Of a stretch of 64,000 nucleotides of DNA, positions 49,199 through 62,300 are shown one piece after another (positions within the stretch are counted from its first letter, which is position 1; every line of letters starts with the position of its first letter). The notes beneath the pieces were generated by a model. That model did not search any database and was not told the DNA's origin. It saw only the letters and a list, made by a program, of their open reading frames with translations. The stretch is from Theobroma cacao (taxonomy: Eukaryota; Streptophyta; Magnoliopsida; Malvales; Malvaceae), in the NCBI RefSeq assembly GCF_000208745.1, contig NC_030850.1:6242684-6306683 (forward strand). The letters are read 5' to 3'. The position numbers and the translations under genes are program-made.

Positions 49199-50130
49199 GC
49201 ATGCTTGGTTGGAGGGAATAAAATAGTCATTCCTCATCTATTCTCATTCTTGAAATAAAATTTTATTTGGTTTAATGGAATAGCTATTCTTTGGAATAGC
49301 CATTCTAAGAGAAGCCTAAATAGCCATTACCAAGGTCCTCTTTGGTAATGGCTATTCCAAATGGTTGGGAATAAGAAAAAAATTTGATTAGACAAATATA
49401 TCTTTTTATAATTTAAAAAATTACCTTATACAAAAATTCTAATCCTATTTTTTTTCTCTCTCTTCCTCACTCATCTCTTTAAAGCACAGTAGACACAAAA
49501 TTTTTTACTTAATTTAAAAACATATAGTTAAATATTATTTAATATAATAATATTATTTAACAATAATAAATATTATAAAGAATATATTTAATATTATTAT
49601 TTGAATATAATAAATGTAATAAAGAATATTATTTAGTATTATTTAAATTTAATGAAAAATATATTTTGTCNTTTAATATTAAATATTATTTAATTATAAT
49701 AAAAGGTTTAATTATCTTCTAATACAAAATATTATTAAATTATAATGAAAATATATTTGTATTTTGATGAAAATATGATTTAATTATAGTAAAAGTTATT
49801 TTGATTTTATTACTTAGAATATTTTTATCTTATAACAAAATAAATTCTTTAATTTTAATAAAGAGTATTTTTTTCTCATCATAGTATTTTTATTTTTTAA
49901 TTAAAAATTTTTAAATTTTAATAAAGGGTATTTTTATCATTTACCCATTATTTCTTAACTATATTTAAAATTATTCCTACCAACCAAATAATGGAATAAG
50001 TAGTAATAGCAATTTCTATCTTATTCCATTCCCGTGAACCAATCTACATAATAATTATTTTTTCTCTATTTTATTTATTTGGAATGATTATTCTATTCCC
50101 ATTCTATTCTTTTCAATGAACCAAGCATGC
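49199..50130. mobile_element. TIR element (MITE-like) with GCATGCTTGGTT ends
   Basis: Begins GCATGCTTGGTT (49199-49210) and ends AACCAAGCATGC (50119-50130), a perfect 12-bp terminal inverted repeat, with further subterminal similarity (GGGAATAAAAT versus ATTCTATTCTTTTC). The 932-bp interior is AT-rich and non-coding. No convincing target duplication was found. Direct and inverted copies of GGAATAGC(C/T)ATTCC recur inside. Confidence 0.65.
49319..49356. repeat. Perfect 15-bp hairpin inside the TIR element
   Basis: AATAGCCATTACCAA (49319-49333) pairs exactly with TTGGTAATGGCTATT (49342-49356) across an 8-base loop. Confidence 0.9.
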
Positions 50131-50369
50131 TGTCAATTCTTAAATATTTATGTCTTCAAAAGCTATAGTTTAAAACAACTTAGGGAGAAGAAATTATCAA
50201 CTGTGCATATTTGGTCAATCAATTTGCATTCTTATTAGTACATTGAGAATTTGAATTTGACCATAAACGATTTGGGTTTTTAGGGGAAAGAAAGAGAGAG
50301 AAAGGGGAGGAAGAAGAAAACTATATATAGAAAAGAAAGTAAACATGAATTTTTTAGACATAATATCTA

Positions 50370-50715
50370 AAAAAATTCTACATTATTTAAAAAAATTTAA
50401 ATAAGCTCTTATTCATTTATTGTGTTTAAGTAAAGGTAACAATTGACTAACTATTGCTAGTCAAAATATCACTTGTCATTTTATAATAAGTTGTATTGAC
50501 ATAATATATTGACATGTTGTAATATAATAGCATGGTCACGTGACATTTTCATCTTACATATCAACACTACATGGTATAAAAAAGTGACATTTTCGGTTAA
50601 CAATTAATTAGAATGATCTACTATATGAGTTTGGTTGAATACAATATAAGAATAATTACTTATTTAAATTTTTATAAATAATTCAAGATTTATTTAAAAA
50701 AAGTATACACAATAT
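50370..50715. mobile_element. AT-rich foldback element (MITE-like), copy 5 of 5
   Basis: Left ATTATTTAAAAAAATTTAAA is mirrored by right TTTAAATTTTTATAAATAAT. Inner CACTTGTCATTTTATA is mirrored by TATAAAAAAGTGACATTTT. Same layout as copies 1-4. Confidence 0.68.
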
Positions 50716-51319
50716 TTATTATTCTGATTTTTCACATAATTCTTTTTGGCTCCTTTTTTAGTTTCTAATTAATTTTTTATTTTATTTAAAATCAAAATAA
50801 TTTAAAAAATAACCAAATAAATAATTTTTCTCACTTGTAACTTTTAAAAGGAAAAAAAAATGCAATCCTCGTTGCACGAGTAAAGTAACTAGTTGAACTA
50901 ACAAGTTTAGTTCTAAATATCTCGTAACGTATTTAGGGTTTTCAATTGGCAAGAGAGGTAGTTAAGCTGGTTTACATAAACTTGACGGTAAGTATCTAGC
51001 CGTTGGCTGACTTTTCTTAATTAATTGGATTATAACATATTCTATAAGGTATCAAGCCAATGACAAAATTTGTACTTTGAAATGGCTTTTGTTAGAATCG
51101 CACGTGTTTTCTTTAATACATGTGCAATGGTTTTGGTCTCAACATTTTTTTTTAATCTTGATTGAAAGATATCAAGATACCAACAGTCCAACTCTTTTTT
51201 CGAAAGATGCACACGGAATGTATGTCAAATCAATCTCAACTCACACAACAAATTTCCGACCTAATTCATATCCTACAATGTGAATTCAGTGTCTTTTTTA
51301 GTTTTTTTTGGTAAAATAT

Positions 51320-51835
51320 TTTTATTTTTTAAAATTTTAATCAAAATTACACAAGATTTATTAATTTTTAAAATGATCTCAAGACCATGAATACTGTTGA
51401 CAGAAATTATGAAAAAATTAAAATATTTTTTTATTAATTTAAAAACTTATTATTATTTTTTAAAAAATAAAAAAAGAGCTCCAATCGGTGCTCTCAAGGG
51501 AGGAGAGAGCCGGTGCTCCCTTAGGGAGCTTGATCGGGGTTCCTAAGGGGAGCTCTGGTGCTCCTTGATGGGAAGCTCTTTTTTTTTTTTTAATAATAAA
51601 AAATAAAAATAATAAAATTATATAATAATTATTATAAAAATTAATTAATAATAAAATTATCTTTTTACCTTTACTACATCAATAAATTGATAAAAATATT
51701 AATGATTAACTAACAGTTGGACTTACGTGTTAAGTGAAAAATATTTTTTTTTGGATGGAGCGTCTGTTTCCCAAACTAATGAATTTTTTTGTAATTTCGA
51801 TCAAAATTTAAAAAAATAAGAGGATTAACTTTTTT
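51320..51835. mobile_element. Possible foldback element with GC-rich core
   Basis: The left arm TTTTTTAAAATTTTAATCAAAATTACACAA (broken here as 51328-51355) is mirrored at about 51790-51820 by TTGTAATTTCGATCAAAATT. The core at 51475-51580 is an island of repeated GGTGCTC and AGCTC words in an otherwise AT-rich region. No target duplication was found and no transposase is present. Confidence 0.4.
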
Positions 51836-54800
51836 TAATGTGAAAATATAAGATTGATAGGATATTGTAAGCTTAGGCAAAAGTTAGACAAATTTTACTC
51901 GTTTTATAAGATAATATATTTTGAATAATATAATAAGAAATTATCGATATTCAAATTATAATAAAACAAATAAATTAATCGATTAAATAATCTTTATTCT
52001 GACTTTATATTAATTCATATGTTTTTTTTTTTGATTGGGTAGAACAGACTATGTTCACGTTGAACACACCATAGGAGAATCGTCTTCACGCAACCAAAGG
52101 TGAAGCATGCAGCAGTGTTAATTCCTATCTAAACGGGGCGTGTTGATTTTGATTTCACGGGTGACTTATTGCAGCACATTTAAAGCCAACGTGTGCAACG
52201 GTAACGAAAGATTAATTATTGCCACAGATTGCTTGCTTCGGTTTTCTTTAATTGTAGCTAAATCAAGTCAATTACTTGATCCTGCCAGAAAATTTGTCCA
52301 ATTAAGCTTGGATGTGAAGCATCGAAAATATCACTTTCGTGTTTAATTGCAACATGCAATTGATGCTTCCACTTATCAAACAATTTTATTATTTAGATTA
52401 ATTACACAAGTAAAAACTATAATGAGATATGATGAGCAAAAGTTTTATTTATATACCAAACCCACAGTAATTCTAAGTTATACCTACTTTATATTATAAT
52501 ACTTTTTTTTCAGAAACTTATATAATATAATTAAGATAATGAAATAATGAAATGGAAATAGTACTAAAAATAATGGTACTAATTAGGTACCATTTCCGTA
52601 TGGGAACATCCGTACCAATCCATAAAATTGAGATCTTAAATTTAAATTCTTACGACTTAAAATACTATCGTATGTACTAATTTCACGACAATTTCTGCGT
52701 ATTATTACTTTATTAATGGTAGGTTGTAATTAATTAGTTAAACTATAGTTTTGTATTCGAGTTGAAGTAAGTTGTAACCCACGCCATGGGACAGCACAAA
52801 ACAACACAGAAACAAATATATATAGGTATTTAATACAAATCTAATGGTTAATTTCTTAGACAGCTAAGGGTCAGCAAGTAAATACATTTTATAAATTGTT
52901 GGTTTAGTTTAATTGAAAGTAGAGAAAAAAATGAAAATTTTATTCCTTTCTAATGGGATATGAGATTCATAAATTCATGTGTGTGGTTTAATTAATTATG
53001 GTATGTTTTATTTTTTTTGAAGAGATTAATTATAGTGAATTTATTTGTATAAGATTTCTTTCTCCTAGAGTTTTAATTTTTCATAGGTACAATTTTATTG
53101 TCATATCATTAAGTTGTTATTTTTAAAAAAAAATATATTTTATGTATTGACAGTATATAATTTCAATACATTATTATGTTATCAAATCCTAGCACTTCAC
53201 TAATGAAGTTTTATTTTGAATAAAGTAAAAAGTTGATATTAAAAGCTTATGTGGTTTTGAGATCTTATCAATTTTTTATTTTTTTAAATAATACCTCATT
53301 AATAAAGTATCAAGATTAGAGATCTAATTGTGTATAGATATTAATTCATTTTTTTATATACGAAAAGAAAAGAGAACTATTAAATTAAGAAATATATGCA
53401 TTTATTGTTAAGCTTAATTCTTGATTGATAATCGATTAATTTAAAATAAAAATTAAGATTTGATATAATTATTTAAATAAATTTTATTTTAAATTTTGTA
53501 AAGTGTCTCTATCAAAAAAGAAAATAAAAACATACTCATCCATAAATTCTTCCTAGGTTTCAAGCATCTTTTTTGTACATTCCTTCACTCAACTTTTCTA
53601 TTTTTAAAAAAAGGAAGCACCTTCCAAAGCAGCAATACATTTATGAGTACTTTTCACCCTATTTCAGCAAAAAAGTGACTACCTTTGTTACAAAGTCAGT
53701 TCATTCACTTTTCTCACAGAATATTCCAATCAAATGATCAAACTCTAAATTTCATGCAGAAGAAAAAAAACAGAAAACCCCTCAGAATCTGCCCAACCCA
53801 CTCTGCTCTCTCTTCTTTCCCTGATGTGAACAAAGATTCTAAATTCCCAACTAAATGTCACATATAACATCAAATATGACGTTTTTGATCAACAAAATTA
53901 AACTAAATTGCGAGTGCAGTTAATTTAATTTTATGAACCCATTACACTTCACATGTCTTTTTCTTCAAAATCATTGCACTCTCATAGATAATAACCTCTG
54001 AAACGTAACTTCATTAGTGTATATATTTATATATACAACAGAAGGAGAGCCCTGGGCTCAAAAAGGACGGGGAACACATAGCCTAGCTAGAGAAGAAATT
54101 GTCTAGATCTGAGGGCAGGCAGGAGCACGTGCGGTGCATGAAAAAAAGACAAAAGATGATCAATTTTGTATTTGGAAACAGGGCAAAAATCTTAAGAGCT
54201 TGGTAATCTTGAAATACTCGACCCTAGTGAGTGTGCCACGATGTTATGTGTAGGGTTTTATAATTATGAGAGTTAGATTTGATTAAGGATGGTCCAGCCT
54301 TTGGATATGAATCGTGGGAAAACTACTTAAGGAGCAGTGGATAAAGTTTCCACAGCAAAAAATGGTCCATGAATCATGATGATGTACAGCACAATGATTT
54401 TTGGCACTCAAAATTCTTCTGTAGTTGGCCCTGCCCTTTGGTGGGATTCTTGTCTTTTAATACTTGCCACACGACCACTTTGATTTGTTACAAATTCCAT
54501 GCTTACTGCCATGCAAATAGCTTCCAAACCAGAACACACCCACACACAAAAAAAGGTTACCTTCAATGAATATGAAAGTTGAATTGAAGATGGTAATGGG
54601 GAATCAAGTTTAAGTTACCTATATCATCCTGGTAAGTGCATTTGGAAAAATGGGTCGCAAGAAAGATTTAGGATCGTGTCTCTATGCCGTCATCTTAAAT
54701 TTTGAAAAATGGAAAATGAGGAAAAAAGAATCAATCATAGGACCACAATGCAGAAATTTGGACAATTATAAAGATAAAGAACCCCACAGCACTTAAAACT

Positions 54801-55447
54801 GATTGACCCCAACCAAACTCTCTTCCTTCACACCTAGATAGAAAATACACAAAATTTTTCTTAGAGAATTATCAGGCAAGAGAAAGGAAAATTCTTGGCA
54901 AACATGAGCAAGAATAGCCTATAAAACTTGGAAGATATAATTATAAAAACACACTTCTGAATTTAGAATAAGATGTGTTGCCAGGCAATGTATATATATG
55001 GAATAAAGTTGGAATATGATAAAAGAGAGAATGAAAACAAATCAAGCAACCTGAAGAAGGGGCCAAACGAACCCTTCACTTAGTCACCATCACCGAGGTA
55101 ACTGATCTAGGGACTAGGAGGTTCCTTTTTGAGGATTTAATAACTAAAACAAATTTCTCTTCATAAAGAAAAAACTGGGAAATAAAACAGCATAACAACT
55201 GGGGAACTGTATATTTACACATTTATAACAAGTTAAACAACCTTTTTATGTATAAATAACAAGATTTTTGGGAGGGATACAAGATACATACATCAAATGG
55301 TAGAGATACAAAGGGCAGTTCTATGCCAAGTTTGAAGTTGTAAAGAAGTGGGAAAATTTTGTGGGAGCTGAATGAATCATTGCCACCTGCTTCTTTCTTC
55401 TTATCTTCAAAGAATTTCTCTTGAAAATTGGGTTGAACTTGTTTCAT
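51836..55447. other. Intergenic sequence and 3' flank of BRI1
   Basis: No gene or RNA precursor was recognised. The part adjoining 55448 should contain the BRI1 3' untranslated region; a clear AATAAA on the minus strand was not identified near the stop. Confidence 0.45.
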
Positions 55448-58400
55448 CTACTGCTTACCTTCAGGGACTTCTTTTATGGTCATCTCTACCATTTCAACTG
55501 CACTAAAGCCTCCATCCTCGGTGGCAATGGTCGACTGGGAGTCAAGGCCAGACCCTGTTTGTATTTCCTTGAACATTGCCATGACTTCAATCATTGTGGG
55601 ACGTTTCCATGGTCGATCATCCAAGCAAGCACAAGCAACCTTGAAGTGTTGCAAAAGCTCAATCTCAAGGCACGGGTCCTCTTTCATTAGCTCTGGATCA
55701 AAGACATCACTTAGTCTAAGTTTTGCATGCTGTTTCACCCACCCCACAAGATTGTTATCACCGAAATCAGCAGAATCTGTAGGTCTTTTCCCTGTAAGCA
55801 ACTCGAGCAAAACTACACCGTAACTGTAAACATCACCTCTTGTGGAACATCTAAAGCTCTGGTAATATTCAGGAGGAACATAGCCAGGGGTACCTGCTAA
55901 TGTACTGACACTCAAATGCGTGTCCATTGCACTCATAAGCCTTGCCATCCCAAAATCTGAGACTCTGGCCTCCAAATTCTCATCGAGCAGGACATTGCTC
56001 GATTTCATATCTCTATGAATTATATGAGGAATGCAATTATGGTGAAGAAACGCCAGACCTCTTGCAGCTCCAATGGCAATCTTTCTCCTTACTGCCCAAT
56101 TCAGTTTGATCCCATCTTTCTTTTGATCATGTAAAACATCCTCTAAGCTTCCATACCGCATGTACTCATAAACTAGGAGCCGTTCTTCTCCTACCTTACA
56201 GTAACCCAAGAGAGGAACAAGGTTCCGGTGCTTGATCTTCCCAATGGTTTCCATTTCTGCCGTGAATTCTCGGTCACCCTGTCCACTGATATGTATCAGT
56301 TTCTTGATTGCAACAACACTCCCATCTTTCAGTTGCGCCCTGTATACATCACCAAAACCACCAGAGCCAATAAGGCTGTCATTATGGAAGCCATTAGTGG
56401 CTTCAAGAAGATCAGCAAAGGTGAGCCTCCGAAGGGGCTTCTCAAATGTGGCCAGGTTGATGCTCAATGCTTCTCGTGCACCGGTTAGCTTCCAGCTAGT
56501 ATTTACGGTGCCTGAGTGGGACTGACCGTCCATATAAACATCAAGAGCAGAATCCTTCTTCTTCCTTCTTTTCTTTGTCTCTACAATAACTATGATCAAA
56601 CCAAAGATGCAAAAGAGAGAGAACAACAATCCCATTGCCACACTTCCTGCAAGAGAAGCTTGTCTGCGATGGGACTTTGGATGCTCAGAATTTGAACCAG
56701 ATGCTGGACTCCCACAGGCAGAAAGAGGGACCCCACAGAGACCTGAGTTATTTAGGAAATCATTAGCAGGAAATGTTTCCAGCTGACCCATTTCAGGAAT
56801 CATGCCATTGAGAAGGTTGTTTGACAGATTAATCTCGCTCAGCATTGTAATGCCAGTCATGGATTGTGGAATTTTCCCTTCAAGCCTGTTGTATGAAAGA
56901 TCAAGAATGCCGAGACCCTTTAAGTTCCCAATCTCTTGTGGGATGGTTCCAGAGATATTGTTGTGGCCCAAATTCAAGATAAAGAGATATGACATTGTGC
57001 CAATCTCCTCTGGAATTGTACCTGACAGCAGATTGTATGAAAGATCAAGAAAAATCATAGAACCATTATTGTTGAATGTGGGCTGTGTGTGACCTCCATA
57101 GACTCTCATAAAGTTGCAAGGATTCCTGGTGGAAATTCTATCCAGTTGTTCCAGTCTAATTCCTGCGAATTCTAGTAAATTTCCTGACCCGTGGCACTCT
57201 TTGCTTCCATCATTCTTGATATACATATACCTCTTCCCAGCAATAAAATTGACAGCAATTTTACCAGATTGTTTGAACAGCACAGGAGGGATAGTCCCAC
57301 TCAAGTTATTGGTGTTAAGATCCAACCATATCAAGCTTTGACAATCTCCAAGCTCCGGTGGGATTCTTCCATAAAAGGAGTTATTGCTGAGTTTGAGAAT
57401 TGCAAGACTGGAAAGCTTGCCAAGCCAAGCAGGAATCTCACCAGTCAACCGGTTGTTGGACAATGAAATCCAATTCAACTTGGTACAGTTGCTTAGCGCA
57501 GAAGGTATTGTTCCTGTCAGCTCATTGAAGTCAAGAATCAAGGTCTCAAGTGTCTGAATGTTACTTAGCTCTTGAGGGATTTCTCCATGGAGCTGATTCA
57601 ACCAAAGCTTCAAATCCTGAAGTTTGGAGAGAGAACCCAAGCTTGGAGGAATTGTTCCCGAGAGGTTATTGAAGCTCAAATGGAGTGAAACAAGCTGAGA
57701 ACAGTTACTGAGACTAGCAGGAATAGACCCAGTTAAGATGTTGTTTTGCAAATAAAGAACTTTTAAGCTGTTTCTCGGATTTTCACATAAAGACACAGGA
57801 ATTGGCCCTGAAAAATTATTTGAACTGAGATCTAAAGTCTCCAGGTTGGAAAGAGTAGACAAAGACTCAGGCAAACGACCGGAAAAATCATTGAAAGCTA
57901 AACCAAGCTTCTTCAAGGAACTCATATTCTGAAATATCTCAATGGGCAGTTTACCTGTGAAGTTGTTACTAGATACATCAAAAGTCTTCAAAGAAGAGCA
58001 AGAACCAAAGCCACTGGGAATCGTACCAGATAGATTATTTGAAGAAAGATCCAGCTCAACAAGACCAGAACAAGCTTCTGTGAGATACAGAGGAATCTCT
58101 CCTTGAAACTTATTTTCAGCTAAATAAAGGCGCTGCAAATTGGAAGTTGGCAAAGCTGGAATCGGACCAGAAAACTGGTTGCTTGATAGATTCAAGAAAT
58201 TTAAGTTCACACACGAAGAAATTGCACGGGAAATATCACCAGAAAACTTGTTGGCAGAGACATCAAGATATTCCAAAGTTAAGCAGTCTCCAAATGAAGG
58301 AGTCCCCATCGAAAAATTGTTTGATGAAAGATCCAAAAAGTGCAAGTTTTTGCAATTTGAGACATTTATTTCACCTGTAATCTTGTTTCCTTTCAAAGCC

Positions 58401-59023
58401 AAGAGCTTTAACTCACTGCAACCACCGTAAAGAATCCAAGGGACCACGTTTCCGCCAGAAATCTTGTTGAAAGAAAGATCAAGAACTTCCAAACTTAGCT
58501 GCAAACCCCTGGATTCTTTACCTGAAAACTCAAGACTATTGCTTGATAAGTTGAGAACCTTCAACTTTGAGCAAGAAGCCAAGCTCGAAACAGTTAAAAG
58601 AGAGCCAGACAAGGTGTTTTGGGATAGATCTAAGGTGGTTAACAGGGAGCTACACTTGGATCCAGCAGGGAAAGAAATGTTGCCAGAGATGTTGGCTTTT
58701 AACAAAGAAAGGGATTCCAAGTTTTCCAGGGCTAAAAGGAAGGCAGCAACAAGGTGAAAATCTGTGCTTAAGGAGGTGTAGCTTAGTTGAATAGAGGAAA
58801 CTCTGGAGTCTTGGCAAGTAACACCTTTGAAGCTACAAGGGTCTTGGTTCGGAAGCCAGTCTTGAAGAAGAGATGGGTTAGGCAAGCTGGTTTTGAAGTT
58901 GAGCAGGAGCTGAGAATCTTTGTTGTTAGGAGAAGCAGCAGCTTCAAGGGAGATAAGAAAGGTGGTGGTGAAGGTGAGAACAAAGAGAGAAAAGTAAGTT
59001 CTTGAGGCAAAGAAAGGCCTCAT
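55448..59023 (-). CDS. BRI1: Brassinosteroid receptor kinase BRI1 (LRR receptor-like kinase)
   Basis: Plasma-membrane receptor that binds brassinosteroid and, with SERK/BAK1-type co-receptors, signals through BSK/BSU1/BIN2 to BZR factors. Single exon of 1191 residues, close to the 1196 of Arabidopsis and intronless as in the family. Layout: signal peptide (about 1-30), N-terminal Cys pair (C63, C70), leucine-rich repeats (about 71-585), the hormone-binding island (about 586-655, with [12 protein letters not shown] and [10 protein letters not shown]), last repeats, Cys pair (C763, C770), membrane span (about 789-814), juxtamembrane segment and kinase (about 883-1155). Kinase residues: glycine loop GSGGFGDV, Lys907, HRD with Asp1005, DFG with Asp1023 and activation-loop [13 protein letters not shown] with Thr1045. 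It is an RD kinase and all key residues are present. The island sequence favours BRI1 over the BRL paralogues. The first Met gives a normal signal peptide, with A at -3. Confidence 0.97.
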   Translation of the reverse strand: MRPFFASRTYFSLFVLTFTTTFLISLEAAASPNNKDSQLLLNFKTSLPNPSLLQDWLPNQDPCSFKGVTCQDSRVSSIQLSYTSLSTDFHLVAAFLLALENLESLSLLKANISGNISFPAGSKCSSLLTTLDLSQNTLSGSLLTVSSLASCSKLKVLNLSSNSLEFSGKESRGLQLSLEVLDLSFNKISGGNVVPWILYGGCSELKLLALKGNKITGEINVSNCKNLHFLDLSSNNFSMGTPSFGDCLTLEYLDVSANKFSGDISRAISSCVNLNFLNLSSNQFSGPIPALPTSNLQRLYLAENKFQGEIPLYLTEACSGLVELDLSSNNLSGTIPSGFGSCSSLKTFDVSSNNFTGKLPIEIFQNMSSLKKLGLAFNDFSGRLPESLSTLSNLETLDLSSNNFSGPIPVSLCENPRNSLKVLYLQNNILTGSIPASLSNCSQLVSLHLSFNNLSGTIPPSLGSLSKLQDLKLWLNQLHGEIPQELSNIQTLETLILDFNELTGTIPSALSNCTKLNWISLSNNRLTGEIPAWLGKLSSLAILKLSNNSFYGRIPPELGDCQSLIWLDLNTNNLSGTIPPVLFKQSGKIAVNFIAGKRYMYIKNDGSKECHGSGNLLEFAGIRLEQLDRISTRNPCNFMRVYGGHTQPTFNNNGSMIFLDLSYNLLSGTIPEEIGTMSYLFILNLGHNNISGTIPQEIGNLKGLGILDLSYNRLEGKIPQSMTGITMLSEINLSNNLLNGMIPEMGQLETFPANDFLNNSGLCGVPLSACGSPASGSNSEHPKSHRRQASLAGSVAMGLLFSLFCIFGLIIVIVETKKRRKKKDSALDVYMDGQSHSGTVNTSWKLTGAREALSINLATFEKPLRRLTFADLLEATNGFHNDSLIGSGGFGDVYRAQLKDGSVVAIKKLIHISGQGDREFTAEMETIGKIKHRNLVPLLGYCKVGEERLLVYEYMRYGSLEDVLHDQKKDGIKLNWAVRRKIAIGAARGLAFLHHNCIPHIIHRDMKSSNVLLDENLEARVSDFGMARLMSAMDTHLSVSTLAGTPGYVPPEYYQSFRCSTRGDVYSYGVVLLELLTGKRPTDSADFGDNNLVGWVKQHAKLRLSDVFDPELMKEDPCLEIELLQHFKVACACLDDRPWKRPTMIEVMAMFKEIQTGSGLDSQSTIATEDGGFSAVEMVEMTIKEVPEGKQ

Positions 59024-59300
59024 TTTCGTGGGAAATTTTTCTTTTGGCGGAGTAAGATGGGAGAGAGAGAGAGAAGGAAGGTGTTTAGGGTTTGAGCCCT
59101 GCCATTAGAGAGAAAAGAGAGAGCTTTGAGCTCTGGCTTTAGAGAGAGAAATTATAGAGAAAGCTTGGGTTTTCCTCCCTTGTGTTTTTTGTTTGGCTTG
59201 GGCTATTGAAAGAAAAGAAAAAGGAAGAAAAGAAAAAGAAAGAGAAAGAGAGAGTCCAAAGACGAAGTAAGGATGGTAAGAAGGGTATTTATCAAGTGGG
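59024..59300 (-). promoter_or_regulatory. BRI1 leader and core promoter region
   Basis: On the minus strand the leader is strongly CT-rich (GA runs on the plus strand at about 59060-59080, 59140-59150 and 59210-59255). A TATA-like GATAAATA lies at about 59287-59294, some 265 bp before the ATG, leaving a leader of about 230 nt. Pyrimidine-rich leaders are common at plant core promoters. Confidence 0.4.
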
Positions 59301-62300
59301 GAGTGGACACAGCTGTTGTTCACATGCCATGTGACACTCTCTTTCTCTGGTTCTTGAAAAAGCTCATTTCCTTAATAAATCTTCCCCTAATCCAACAATT
59401 TAATAATGCTTAAGATAACATGTTTGTCCCTCTAGATGGGTGATCGAGTGCATGAGATTAGGGGGTTGGATCATTTCTTAATTAATCCCTCCGGTACCCT
59501 AAACTTTGTTTAAAATGATTTTTTCAGATTTCCCTTTCTTTTTCTTTCACTATCTTTCTGTTTTGTTTCTTGAGACAAAGCTGGCATTGGGTAATCTATA
59601 TTTTAATTTGTTTACTCTCTTCTTCTGCGCCTCCCTTTCCTGCCTTCATTTTCTAATGTTAATAAAATAAAAACTAAAAGAAAAAGAAAAACTGTGTCTT
59701 TGTCTCTCTAGCTTTTCAAGCGTACGTGTGATGAAGGATTGATCCATCACTGTCAATTAATGGGAGATTCCCAATCTCTTAATTTAATGGGACTTTTTGT
59801 TCACGAGGATTAATCAAAGTCATTTTGGCATTTATGTACTCCTTTTCAAGTAAGAGCTCTCCTTTTCTCGCTTTCACAAATACCTTTTCTTATTCACTCA
59901 TCGAAGCTTTTTAACATGCCCCTCGCTCTCCCTCTCCCTCTCCCCCTCCCTCTTTCCCATGCACTTCCCCCTCCCCTCCCCTCCTTTCGTTCTCGTCAAC
60001 GTAACGTGCCTTTGTGTCACTGGCTTTCCCTTTTCTTTTTTCTTTTTTTTTACATTTGTACACAAGCATACATGATGTATCCAAATTAAATTTAGAGTAA
60101 AGTTATTATATCCCAGAGCTGAATCCGTTGTTATCATACGAAGATAATAAATAAATATCATAAATATTAACACTTTAACATTTATCTTAAACTTATATTA
60201 ACACTAATTGATTCGACATTTATTAATTCATTTATTTTCATGATTAAATATCCCAAAGTTAGGTATCGTAACTCCTCCTTACAACTATCTTAAAATGCAA
60301 ACCTCACCTAAAGGGAGTAGTCTATAACTTCACATTTATGCCATGTTTCCAATTTTGTAAGAATTAATAAATATATATATATACATATATATTACAAAAA
60401 AATTTTAACTTCACGCAATACTTTCCATGCTTGATTCTTTCAAAAATTTCGTGTGAGGGTACCTTCAAATATCTTGGACAAACTTTTTAACTTCCAAACA
60501 CTATCTCCAATCTCTTTTTATCTGCCTTGGAATGAACAACACTTGCGGTGGAGTGCTAGGATAAGATTACGTAAACACTCACATATTTCACAACACAAAA
60601 ACTTTTATTTATTTTGTATGTATTAAGTATATCTACTTCATCTTTTTTTAACCAAATTTTGTGTTTTGGATTTTCTTTTTGGGGATACATATGAAATATT
60701 TTGAATTATATAAAAGGAGGGAACTTGTGTTTTATAATAAATCACATTTTTTAAACTATTAAAATTTAAATTTAAGATCATTATCTTACAATATCAAAAT
60801 TTCACCAATAAGATATGTATGGTTGAAAATGAGTTTACCTTCATTTATTTATTAACCTGAATTTAAATGTGTAAAGTTTGAATTGTAAAATTTAACTATA
60901 AATTGCCATAAATAACATGAAAAATGCAACATTGATTTTGTCCAATGGACCGACACATTTAATACTAACAAACATAATCCACCGCAGCTTTAATTGTCTA
61001 CGAGTACCATAAAATTAGAACAAGTTTTTACCCTATTTTCACGTGTATTTTTTATACATTCAAAAGCAAAAAAATCGCAATTACCATTTATTAAACTTAT
61101 CTTATTTTTTTGGGAATTAATAAAAAAAAAAATCTAATAGGCAATACCCATGAGATCACAGTGGCAAGATGTCCATACACTGTTATTGGCGCTCGTGTAT
61201 CGGAAAACAAAGGCTGCCACCAAGCCAGTGACAATAATTTAATATTTCCTCACGGTATTCCCCCAACTCTCCAACCGGCGCGTTTGCCACACTTCCCGAC
61301 CAACCTTGTATCGAAGCGCATGCGGGTAAGCATAAAACGACAATTTAGATTTTCGAAAGACGCTACCGTCTCGTTGCGCATCTGTCAAGGTCACTTGACT
61401 CGACTCCAGTTCCCCAAATAATTGGCGCTTGTGGTCCACGCTCTTTCTTTCCGATGGGAGTAGATTCCCAATTGGTGAATATTTTATAGTTGTACTTGGC
61501 GGTGTTGTACTGTACGAACTTTCCCAGGGTCTCTCCCTATACCCACCGTCGATCTTGTTTTAACGGTCATGATTTCATTTATTACATCAATGTGGGACCT
61601 TGTCGGGGGCAACCGAGTTGCTGCTATTTCTGTATATCTAATAAAAAATCTAACACACTCTAGAGCCTAAAGTACGAATATATCCCTATATATGAGGAAG
61701 TTTAAGGGGCATTACAGTAATATCGCATTTCAAGGGGTTCTTGCTGACGTGAATATTAAATTTAACTGTTCACAGTGGTCGGGTTGAAAAGTCAAAAGGT
61801 TGTAGTTACTAGGGTTATTTATTTATATTTATAAATATATATTTTAATGTTTGGAAAAGGGCATATGATTGGATTGGGTTTAAAATTGGGCTAATCCGCC
61901 ATGCTGCAAGTTCGGCCCAGCTACATAGTTTTTGCATCAATATTTTTTTTATTAAGTTAAATATGATTTTCGAATTGAAACTAATAAAAACTTAGTGGGG
62001 AGAGAAAGCCAATGTAAACTTTGCACATGCAATCTGTTTTATTCTCTAAATTACTTTAATTTGATTAAAAATAAATAAAATAACTCGTAAATGAAATTTA
62101 ATTCTGATTATCCATAAGTTTGAGATTTTATTTTATCTTTAATTTATTTTAATTTAATTAGAAATAAATGTGATAACTTATAGATGAAATCTAATTGCAT
62201 CATCCATGAGTTTTTAAAATTTAATTAGCCAATTATGTGTTTTCTTCAGATTTACCAAATGACTTAAAGACTTTTCAATTAATTTATTTAACAGCACATG

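Noticed and set aside
54050..54140. Possible miRNA precursor near AGCACGTGCGGTGCATG
   Set aside because: It resembles part of miR164 only over a few bases, and no foldback with a paired arm was seen.
55476..58794. Many plus-strand open frames of 60-115 codons across BRI1
   Set aside because: They are antisense shadows of the 1191-residue BRI1 frame and have no recognisable domains.
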